Both the position numbers and the translations under genes were made by a program. From Ostrinia nubilalis (lineage: Eukaryota > Arthropoda > Insecta > Lepidoptera > Crambidae): DNA of 64,000 nucleotides. Below are positions 50,701 to 63,246 of this stretch, one piece after another; within the stretch, counting starts at the first letter, position 1, and each line of letters opens with the position of its first letter. Below the pieces are notes generated by a model, which saw only the letters and a list, made by a program, of their open reading frames with translations, did no database searches and was not told the DNA's origin. The DNA lies in the NCBI RefSeq assembly GCF_963855985.1, contig NC_087095.1:1126001-1190000 (forward strand), written 5' to 3'.

Positions 50701-53700
50701 TTTCCTGAGCAATTCATAGAATGGGTTTCTGAAACGGTCATTTGCAATCGATATTGCAAAAACTGCAATAGGTACTTAAATAACTATGAAAAAGTTTTTA
50801 TAGCTAATCTATCCGCTCAAGTGATACTTGAAGAGTTAACATTTCAAATAATAGCAATAAAGTGTTTACTTTTGTCTTGTAGCTTATGTTGAAAGCTTGT
50901 CATTGAGCTTCTAGGTTATAATCCTATGGTTTGAAGCAGTATAAAAACGACTATACTTCATACTCGTTGCTAAGATTACAAAACTTAGTCGATCCAATTA
51001 CTAGAAATACCTATAATACCCATAATAAAATTGGTTTAATCATCGTTTTCGGTCCACATCATGGGAAAGCAATCTGGTTCGAAAATTAAATAATTAGTTA
51101 TGCAAGCATCAATTTCCTTTGCTCAGCTTATAGGCCGCTAATTGCGCCACGCCATGATCCACAGTAAAAAAAACAATTAGCAGGATCTAACAAATGTCAT
51201 AATAATATGTTTCTAATTAGTTTTGTCTTCCGTCGTTTTCAAAGTAATAACTCTTGTACATATCATTATAGTTGTGCAAGTATCATAATATTGATTTAAC
51301 TATATTTTTCTTTTGGTCTATTAAGTGTGTAAAAGAAATGCATAATAGACGAAGTTGTCAAATCAGCAGAACTTTTTTCTACTTGACTCTACTTTTTGAT
51401 ATTGAAGTGTGAATGAGTCTGAACTTATTCTATTTCATTTTGTGACTCGAACAAAGTGACTCTACTAAACTTGTTTTCATTGTGTGTCACAAAATATGGT
51501 AGACTTTTGCTATTTCAGTTAGTTAAGTAAATCCGGTTTTTCGGCAGCACTGTACTTTAGGAAATCTTTAAATCATTATGAACATGGAAAAAACTTGAAT
51601 GCATTCTGTAGACTTATCTAATTGACGCATAGTCTTCTGTTACACTAAAGTGAAGCCTAGTATTTGTATAAATCGCCTTGAGGTATTTTTATTGAAATAC
51701 ATAAAAAAGACTAAAACTGTAACACTACGACCAAATCTCCTAAAACCTCATCACCAAGCAATAATCGGCAGCTATAAAAGCTCCGCGTAGGCTGCAATAT
51801 GCGCCGGCTTTCAATATATGCAGTTAGTGACACATGCGGTTGCCGCACTGGGCTGCGGTTAGGTTATACCTCACCATAGAGCGATGGATGTGACATGACA
51901 ATGTGGAATTTTATATGCAGTAAGAATAAAGAACAGGTTAGCATAAAAACACTTTCCCGGGCAGTAACCCAGACACAAGAGAAGCTTGTTACTATGTAAA
52001 ATATGGTATGTACGTATTTAAAAAAGTATATAAGTAGTATATCCGTTAAACTAGCACCCATAACATAAGTATATAAGTTGCTTACTTTGGGGCTAGCTGG
52101 CGCTGTGTGAAATTGTCCAAAGATTTATTTTTATTTTTATGACTACTACAGCAGTTCACTGTCCAGGAAATTGTTAAATAATTACAATGTTTTATGTTTC
52201 CCCCAACCCGGTCCACAAACCTAGGACAGAACAACTACAGTTTCTTGCACAAATTCCACAGTTCCACTAAAAACCTGATTAGGTCTCACAATAAATTGTT
52301 TTGCCGGCCTTAAAACGGCAGACGTATAGGATAAAACAATATATTAATACATTTCGTTAAAAATACTGCAGCTTATTGACTAAGACACAATCTTTTTAAT
52401 AATTGTTATATGTATTGCCACAAAAAACGTTTCTCAAGGACGGTCTTGTAAAATGAACTCGTCCATTAATATGACCACACCTTCAAAAATCCAACGTTAC
52501 TTGACACAGAATTTCTTTCAAAAAGACATTAAAGTTCCAAGGTCTACGTGTCGGCATGTGAAACGTCTCTATGTGACCGTCTTCACTTATTACGTTCAAG
52601 TGAATCATAATGGTGACATTTGCAGTACACTTAAGTAATTCCTTCTCATAATGCGGCCCTGTCACAGTTTCATTTTTGTGAATTTTCCTTCAATATGAGC
52701 GATCTGAGGTTCACACGCCTGTAGAGACATTTTAGAGCACTTTAACCTGAGTCGTTATCATAATTGGAGGTTGACATTCTAGCGAATTTGTGATAAGCAG
52801 GGCTATGAGACAATGTCAACCAAAAGCTCTACATCTAGGACTATTTTCACCAGAGCACGCACAGTGCTATACGGTGAAACCTGTACTAAAGGTTGTTTTC
52901 CATCGCGATCGGAGCGAGCTTACCTCGCAACACAAAAATGCACACAACTAAGCATTGTTTCCACCAACAAAAAAAAATAACAAAAACTCTTCCGACTTCA
53001 AAAAAGGAGGAGGTTCTCAATTCGACCCGTATGTTTTTTTTTTTTTTTTTATGTTTGTTACGCGATAACTCCGCCAATTATGAACCGATTTGAACAAATC
53101 TTTTTTCTGCGTATAGGTAATACCTCAAGGGTGGTCCCATTTAAATTTAATAATAGAAAAAACAATCCCCAAGGGTGGAAAATTGGGGATGAACTTTTTT
53201 ATACGCAATATCTCCGCCGATTATAAATCAATTTGAACGATTATTTTTTTGTTGAATAGGTATTATCAAAAGGGTGGTTTCATGCGAATTTGAAGAAAAT
53301 ATTTCACCCCCAAGGGTGGAAAATTGGGGATGAACTTTTTTATACGCAATATTTTCAATTTTTAGTTTTTTTTTGTGTTCACGCATTTGAAGTCGGTTTT
53401 TTTTTTTTTTAAAGTTAATTATATGTACATGAAGTTCTAACATTTTTTGCAATAAAAAAATCTTTTTAATTTAATTATAGCCTTACCTAATTGATAGCAA
53501 TATGAGTTAGGTGTTAGCTTCAAATCGTACGTTGATTACAATTTATGGCCACTTCTAGAAGTTGATCTTGCTCAATTAAATCTTGTAGTTTTAAGTCCGT
53601 TCAAATGTCAAGGCAAGTTGTTCGCCGAGTTCATCCTGCAAGTGTTCTGAATTCATTATTTTCATTATGCAATCGAATGAATTCATAACAAATGTAATTA

Positions 53701-56700
53701 CATATTATTATAACATAATTCACACTTTTACACTTTTTTGTGTTCTTTGATATATGCGTCTATTCTTTTATGCGTCAAAACTAAATGCCCAGTTTAAACT
53801 ATTATATAAAACCTTTATTAATTTTTCAAATAATTTAATTGGTTCATGAATTAAACAAGTGCGGTAATAATTTCTTTCGTTCGTTTCAGCCAAATGACGT
53901 CCATGGTTGATGCTGGACAAAGACCTCCTCCAATTTAATAAGTGTTCAAATTATAGTGTCTTTTTTACCTACTCTGAACTATTTTGTATACAGTATAATA
54001 TGTCATTAACACCTTTGCTGCGGCAGTAACTTTCTAATACTTTCCATTCCTTCGGTACAAGGTCAGTAAACCTGGTATTAAAACTTACATTGTGGCGGCA
54101 CAAGGCTTAAAGACCTTGTAATATTTAAGATATATTAATTTTATTTTTGACTTCATGTTAATAGATATTGTGTATTTTTTCTTTGAATATTAATAATAAT
54201 GTATTTATTGACATACACCTGAAGGCGTTCGTGAATAACTTGTTTAGTATAAAAATTATAGCTATATTCAAAATACAAGGCTTATGCACCCTGTGCCGCA
54301 CTGAAGTAGGGAAGTCTGGTGGGTATTCTAGGGATGTGAAATACAAATATCGATAGTTTAAATTAAGTTTTAATAAAAATTTAAAAAAGTAACAAACAAA
54401 GATGTTTTAATAATTTAGTCTAAATATTTTACAAATAAGACATACGTGCATAAATACTTAAATAAGCTATATTTAAAGAAAACATATTATTTAATAACAT
54501 TTAGTTACAACTTCAAATGTTTGTCACGAAAAACATTATTTAAATTAGCAATAAATCGTGTAGCAAATTAAATTATAATCAATTTGCAGTTTTGATTTTG
54601 TTTGTTTCTCTTGACGCCATGTCGACATGTGCGTTTCTTACGAATGCGAGGCAACACTGGCTGCACGAAGCTAGCGTGGGGTGCGGTACCAGGTGCGCAG
54701 GGTACAAGGTGCTTCGACCTGGTTTCGCATTGTGAAGACATTTTATTACTTCCGTGCGGTACCAGGTCTAAAAACCTGGTATTAAGGTAGGTACATCATT
54801 GGATTCTATTTTAAGAATACATCATAGATATATATTCATCACTTTCCTACACCGGACCCAATTGAAGTTATGCCTTTCGCACGACAAGGAAGACTATAAT
54901 TTTCTTAGCCGCACGGTAAGCGAGACGTACACAAGGTCTATAGACCTGGTTTCGCACTCAACGTGTTAACCCTGCAAAATATTGCACCAAGTTTGTCTCC
55001 TTGGCCAATAAATAAAATAGCCTTGAGTCCCGCGTTCACAAAAATGTATTTCTGTTTACGTGAAAATACCTGCTTCATGTGGGTTTTTCCACAAGGTCTA
55101 CTGTCCTTTCTTTTGTCAACCTTGTAGAAGCAGGACATTAAATACCCAAATTTCAAAACCGGTGAAGCGAGCATTCACCTCATTAAAAAATGAATGAGAA
55201 ATATCTAATGCAAATATTTTTAAGGAAAATAATCATCAAGTCATTTAGTCTCCAATATAGGAGCGACCCTCTCTTGTACCAGAGGCAAATGGACAATTTG
55301 GCCTACGCTCTCCACGCTGGCCAGACAGGTTGGGGAGGAATTTAAAGAATATTGGAAAGGTTTAAAGAAAATGGCGTCCTGCATGTTTAAAAAACGCCCT
55401 CTACTGTTTTTCCTGAAAGCTCTAACTCTGTGTGTCACATAACAGATTTCCATCCAGTTTATAAGACTACGAGTATTAACTCGCAAACCACAAGCCTCCT
55501 GCATTGCATCAGGTTGTGACAATGTTTTATGGTTCAAACACGGAAAATTGCGTACATCTTAAATGATTCTTATCACATTACAAATATTTGTTTCAAGCTA
55601 ATGTTTATGGTTAACGGAGGTCAAAGGAAACGAAGATTTAGGGACTGTGGCCATGCCCTTGAACTAAAACAAATAATTGGTAATCAGTGTAGACTTTTAT
55701 TTAACTCCAATATTGGTAAAGCCAAACAAAAGTTAATGAGGTAAACCTATGTCCTTGAATGACTTAAACGAATTTTAATCTCCATCATGACGTCATTAAC
55801 GTAATGTCCATTGAAAAGACGACAAAACTCTACACGCTTCAATCATCCCCAGGGTAGAAACATTAGTGACCTACCTATCTATCTAGCTTCTAGCCCAAAT
55901 AGCAAAGCTCAATGCCGATTAAACAACATATTACATACATAATATACATAATACAAAAATATGATACTTTATTAAATGCTTAAGCTCGTTAAGCCGTTTA
56001 ATGATACACATAAAAGCTCTACGTAATTTTAATTACAACTTAGAAATGTTTATCAATTTGATTTTTTTCATGCGTTTTAATTAAACGTTTTTGTTGATTA
56101 ACAGTTTATCAGACAGGCTTTTGAGTAAATAATTACATAGTGGAACTTACGAGCCGAAAGCGTACAGTCGTTTGACGGTTGACATACATCTTGTCGACCG
56201 ACATGACATAAAAATACGTCAGCTGACGAATTCGCGACGTAGAGTCGAAACGAAAAGTGATACTATTTAGTCACATTAGGAAAAAAACTCGTTATCGTGA
56301 GATAACTGGTTTAATTTCATTGAACGACATCGAGTCAAGATGAACTGATTCAACTTAATGTTTTGATAATAAAACCATGAAAAAAATGATCGCTGTTCAT
56401 TATCTAAGGAAATATGTAAACAGCAGCTTTTGGAAAACTTAGTATTTTCACGAAATATGTATGTCAATATCTTATCCTTACTAAAATGATGAAACTTAAA
56501 GATCCAAAGACAAATAACAAAAAAGCTCTTAGATCCATTGCGCTAAATATTGCAAACAACATAAGACAAACACTAGCAGCAGCTTTTGTAGAACTTATTT
56601 TTTCCAATTGCCATGTCACGAAGCCTGATAATACGAGTATGCTACCCTTACTTAAAACTTATGAAAGTTATAAGATTTTAAAAAAGCTTTTAGATCCATC

Positions 56701-59700
56701 GCGCTAAATATTGCAAACATAAGACAAACACTATTATTCTTGTATTCCGAGAGTGCTAAGCGCCGTTTTATTTACTTTAGAAGGTTAAATAACCTTCAAT
56801 TATGGAATTAGGTCCCCAATTACTACTTCATTTGCCTCCGACAGTACACACCACCGGTTTTGCAACTAACCGCATCGGGCACGCAACTTCCCCCGGGAAT
56901 GCATGAATAAAAATCTGGTTTTACCGTACAATCGACTTGTGAGTACACTTAACCAGTTTTACCTCTTGGACGTAAATAAACTTACGTAGCAATCGTGGTC
57001 AAGTTTCGATGCTTCATTCTTTTGTTATTTTATTTAAAACTAAAATATGTAGTTCATCATACTACTATCGATTTATTATATTGTATCTTTCACTTGATAG
57101 TGTTGTAAGTAGGACGAAAAATTGACAGGATCAATAAATTATGATTAGTAGTAGAGTAGTCAGAGTTGATTTTCAGTGGAATTTCTTCCTGAAAAATGTT
57201 CAAACGTCTATTTTAATTGATAGATTAATTGATTAAGACAGATTGGGTAAACTACCTACTTCCCAAAATTATTATAAAAGAGAAACACCACTCACTGATT
57301 AGTAATCACGAAATGTCAGAAACTATAACACCTACAAACTTGAAATTTGGCAGGACATCCGCTAAGAATGCATTTTACGAATCATAACGGGACTATTCCC
57401 ACCTCACGTTCCCATCACTGCAACTCCTGTGTAGCCAGGATCTACAGCTTGACCGCCATAAAACCCAACCAATGAAGGTCAAGTTGGTCCCGGGGGAAAG
57501 TTAAACTGTAATTGCACCCGCAACGAAATTAATCAGAAGAACATAGGAGGAGTTCTAAATTAAGGTTACTCCACCCCATAAGGGGGTAAAACGGGGGCAA
57601 ATAACTAACTCCACGCGTACGACGTTGCGGGCGGCCGGCCGCTAGTATACAATACATAGTCGTACAATAATAGTTTGATTGAATTTACTGATAGTACCCA
57701 GACAGATGTCTTCAACTCCGGCCAGCGGGTCACGGAATTACATAAATCCGCAAATACTTCCAATCATCGGATATCTGAAAGTGAATTGCGATTTGTTTAC
57801 TTACTAGTTGCGCGATGGGTCAAGCCAAAATAAAGCGCTAATAAAACTCTACGATGGATTGACGGGCGTGATGCGGATCGACCATCAGCTACTAGCTGAT
57901 GGTCGTAGCTGACAGCTAGGGTTGCCTTCCGTCCGGATCTCTCCGGATTTGGCCTAGTTTAGAGAGCGTCCGGGGCGCGGTCTCATTTGTTGTCCGGGTA
58001 TAAAAAATGTAAGTACTTATTAGGCCAACCCGGGCGTTGCGACTAAGTTTTATAAAATCCTATTGACATATCCGGGTTCTGGGTTCCGAAATCTGGGGGT
58101 TTCACGTTTCTTGTCCTGGTTGCCGAATTTTAGAGATGGCAACCCTACCATCAGCACCGCACATAACCGTCGTCATGTCATAGAGCACGTGGGTTATGTA
58201 ATGGTTCAACACAATTAAACAATGATTTTAGGTGCTCAAATGGTTTTATAGCGGTTCTGCAACAGAGATTAATCGCCGTGAACAGTTGCTTAAGTTCAAG
58301 ATCCCTTTTGAAGACTTTGTGTTGAATCTACTTAGATTTACCTAATTTTCTTCTTCAACAACCTTGTTTAGATTATAATAATAAAACTCAATAAGCCTGC
58401 TTCTGCCTCTAATGCATGTAAACTACACAAAGCTAATTTTCTACTCCTGAAAATTCATTTTCCTGAAAATCGCTTAACATCTTCAGACTTATTCTGCCTG
58501 CCATGAAATAAAATGCCTTTACATTATTACTACTGCATATAAATACAGAGTATTCACGGAAGCGAACGTGAAATACCTACTAGCAAACTTACTAGTTAAA
58601 TTCAATCCATGCGGATATTTATAATTGCCAATTAACAGTATCAAGCTCGTAAAAGGACAGTTCAAGACCTATCGTTACCCTGAGGCTTAAAAGTAATAAT
58701 TATTTTAATCATTATTAAGCCAGAGTAGGTACGCGGTTCCTCTTCTGATCATACTTGTCTGAAACGAGGAAATAAACTAAAAACCTTCAGCAAACGAAGC
58801 GGAGCTTTCAAAAGCTTTCAAAGTTAACCTTCTAGGACAAGCGTAAAGGACTTATTATTATTTTACTTCTGACCAAAATAAAGGAAAAAAAAATTAATTT
58901 CCATGCTTAAATTCGATAAGTATCGGCGTGGATGCCTCATATTAATTAACGTCAAGTCAAGACTAGACTGTGGGCAGACGCACAAGGCCGGACCGTCTCT
59001 ACAAGATGAAGAAACTGTTTATATTTATTATAATTCTTTTCATTGATTTACAATAGAAATTATAAAAGTACAGACAGGTAGGTACTGTTTAGTTCTTGGA
59101 TTTTTTTAAATACGTCTAGCTGTTACTACTACCTAACCCTTCGCCTTCTTATACACTAAGTACACATGTCACGCATACTGCTTCCTTGTTCATTTGGTGA
59201 GGGTTTTGTGTTCGTTGTCTGTTAATTTTTTCACTGTATGTTTTCCAAATAAAATAGGTAAAATAAATATGTAGGTAATATTGTTGCCATGGATTTCCTC
59301 GAAAAGTCGATGAATTCTTCAGCGGATCTATAGAGGTATTGGTCATGAATTATGGACGCAATGAGCGTGTTATTACGCGTAGCAATAGTTGTAAGTAAGA
59401 CTCATTACCCTCGCAAAATTCATTGAAAACAAGAACCGGACGGTGCACGCGGATCTCGATCGTTGTTACGAATATTCACGCTCTTATACATTCATAGATA
59501 AAGGTCAATCGCCTCGTTAGCTAAAGTAATAAGTATTTCGATCTTATTTTGTTTTGGTAGTTACAAAAACAAATGCTTTGGTCCCGTGCAGACTACGGAA
59601 GCAATCACATCCACTTTGCTATGATTGCAGGAAGTGCCTGCCTGCCACACTGCCACAGACACATATTTTGTCGCTTAAACCTCTACGTAAGTCAAAATTA

Positions 59701-62700
59701 GCACCCACACTCACTTAAATAGGCAACCGAGAATGAGAATTATATACCTACCTTATGCACTCATTAATGTTATTGTTTAACGATTAAATAAATTAATAAA
59801 TAACTTTATACAACGTTGCATCGGATCATGTTATTTTAACTTAACTTTTCAGTCTCCTTCCGACGTTTTGTTAACTTGTTATTGACAGAAACTTACAAAA
59901 TATTAACGTGGTGTTAACCAACGCGATCAGCAGCGATGGCGATCAGACTTAAATGCATTGATCGCCGTCGCTCTTGCGCATAAGTGCCACTTGTGGTCTA
60001 AACTGAATAAATATTTTTGATTTTGATTTTGCACGGCTGATCGCGTGTGATCGCGTTGGTTTGGCTGAACTTTAAGTGAATACTACACATCAAGTTTACC
60101 GAAGAAAGCATTAACATATTCATGCAACTTTGTAACGTCGGCATCTATAAATCCAACCGCAGAGGTCGTCGCTGCGTCTGCGGCCTGCGCGTGTGCCGAG
60201 GAAAGAAAGCGCAATAAGTATGCGGTCGGCCTCTTTGCATAATGACGCACTGCAATGCATTTGCATTTTTGGGTGGATTGATGTCTGTTAACGTCCATAA
60301 GGTTAAACACAAATCATTTCTACACTGAATATTATTTTTATGTAGTAAATAGGTATTTACGTCGCACTGTATTTAGTCTGTTCGCTTAGATCTCCAAAAC
60401 TACGAAGCTGTATTATCGCTATACACGATTTAAGAATCAATCATTGGTATAGTGGCATACAACCCGTAAGTTATTTACTATTAGTAGGAACTTTCCTTAA
60501 TTTTGGAGATTTGACTAGTATTGAATAGCAGTTGTTCTTGGACTGAACACTATCCTGGGACTCTATTAAGATCTGTGCTTCCGACTAATACAGAAAAGTG
60601 GGAATTCTTTTCCGAGTTAAGTGCGTATAATTACTCCAAGGTATGCGTAATTTTCATATTTCAAGTGAGAGGATTCTGCTACTGTAGATATACGGCTACT
60701 ACAAATTCCCTACCTTCAAATGGTTCCGCCTTCCATCGATCAATCAGTATCGGTATCCGTGATGACACTAATAAGACTAATTCAGTAATTATTATCTGAT
60801 CAAGGCAGGAGATGGACGGTGACAGACAGCTTACACGGTGCCGTAACGTACAAGCACGATTGTTTAGACAGGGTGTTATCTTCGAGTCATCTTAATTTGC
60901 CTATCTATCTATCTATCTATATATATAAAAATGAAACCCGTTTTCCGTTGTCACGACATAACATGAAAACGGCTTGACCGATTTGGCTGATTTTTTTTTT
61001 GTAGTTTTCTAATACTCTGTACAAGGTTTTTACGGAAAAAAATATGAAGAAAATCTCTACGCTAAGGCGGTACGAAGTTCGCCGGGTCAGCTAGTTATTT
61101 TATAAATTTTAATATGCTACACTAATTTCAAGTATACTCGTACATATCTTTTTGACAGGATACGCAGGGTACGGCATTGATAATAACTCCTTGATATTAC
61201 TTTTGTATGGTATCTTTTGAAATGTTCTATTTCAGTGCCTGAAATACCAAATCAATGTCTGAAAATGGTGTCGTTTTTCGATATTTTTTTCGAAAGGGTA
61301 TTATTAAACATTTTTTTCTCATATGTTTTCATATATCACGACACGATACACATACACATAGTCGTTGTAATCGTTTGTAATTTTTCAGGTGAATGTTATT
61401 TCTTTAAATTATCAGTGCTGAAATATTCGGGTATAATTTGATTTTCAATGCCACGCGATAGTTCCCCTTCCTCGTGCCACCAACTTATAAAGCCTCCCCT
61501 AATATATTCTCCCTACTTTTTCAGTTTTCCAAACCCATATGAAAAACCGTGAAATTCCGTATGGATTTTCAGTCAATATTGTTTCCATAAAATGAGGTTT
61601 TTGATTAGAATATAGATAAAAAAGTGTAGCCTTCGTAGAAGTAGAGACCACGGTGGAGATGGCACGTAGCTTTGCGTGTAAGTTTGACTCGTTATCTAAA
61701 TATTTATAGAAAGGGGGTCTCCATTTTAATGCATTTAACGTAATAGTGATAACTTTTGTTGTTACCCAACGACAAGTAGTTTTATTGATTTGAAGTTGCG
61801 TCTGTAATCGTAACTTAAGTTATTTGCCCTTTTATGGATGTTTATGTAAATACCTATTAAAGCACAACTGGTTTTACTGTGTGAAATAGGATTCTGTCTA
61901 GATAGTATGACAAAATGGTAGCCTGGATCAAATTTAAAAGGCTCGATCTAAACCAAAATCCTTTTGGTAAAGGTAATTATTTTTTTCATTTCAAATTATT
62001 AGTATGTAAGCCCTTTTCACGGCACATTACAGGTACTTTGTCAGGCTATTATTTAACCTTTATTATATAACCTTACCATCAGGTGATCCGTTTGCTCGTT
62101 TGCCTCCTATCACATAAAAAAAAAAAAAAAAAAAAAAATAACCACATCAAAAGAAAAAAGTAAATCTTAGCTCAGTAGCAGAAGCAATAAATATTGAAGA
62201 AATCAATGAATTCAGTCTCCTTGGCATAACTTTAGATACCCACCTAAATTGGAAAAACCATGTCGAAATAGTTAAATCCAAAATATCCCAATTTATTTAT
62301 GCTCTAGGTGTCCTAAAAACAAACTCATCAAAAGAATCCGCCCTCACTGCATACTATGCCTACGCGTACGCGTGGCTGCGCTATGGCATCATCTTGTGGG
62401 GTCACAGTTGTGATGCTAAAGACCTGTTTATAAGTCAAAAAAAATGTTTACGAATAATTGTTAATATAAAGCAGAGAGTCAGCTGTAAACCTCATTTCAT
62501 TAGTGAGAAAGTACTTACTTTACCATCCATATACATTTTAGAAGCGGCAATGTTTATCAGAAAGCACACTTACCTATTTCAACAAGATCAAAATCCCCGA
62601 CGAAAACACAAACTTCTCCTTCCAACTCCTAATTCAGAAATGTTCAGAAATAGTCCTGCCTACCGTTGTATACAAATTTATAACAAGCTGCCTGATAATG

Positions 62701-63207
62701 TAAAAAATATACCTAAAGATCACATATTCAAAGATAAATTAAAGACATTTTTAATAAGTAAAAGTTTTTATAATGTTAAGGAATTCATGGAAGAAAAATT
62801 TCCTGGTTTTCTTTCCAACTCTTTTCTTCTACATTCCATTCGTCTTTGGAACGGTCTCCCTGAAAACGTCAGGCAGGCTCCCAGCAAGTCCACCTTTAAA
62901 TTCCATGTGCGCAAACATTATCTCGCTGGTGTTTCATCTTCATAATTTCTGTTCAACCTCCTTTTTTTTCCCATTTTTTTTTCCTTCTCTCTTTTTTTTT
63001 TTTGTCTCCCTTTGTCATCCATCCTATTATTATATATGTATGTGTCTATGTATGTATTCATATGTTATTTATGTAATTATATTTTTTCTAAATTCGTAAT
63101 TATTCTATACCGCCTACTTTATTTTCAGTTTGGCCCTAAGGTTGACTGGCAGAAAATGTCCGAAAGGCATTAAGTCCGCCTTATGTACACCGTTCTATGT
63201 GCATATA

Positions 63208-63246
<39 letters not shown>

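Noticed and set aside
62773..63099. Second plus ORF of 108 codons
   Set aside because: Alternative frame of the LINE C-terminus running into a T-rich 3' UTR.
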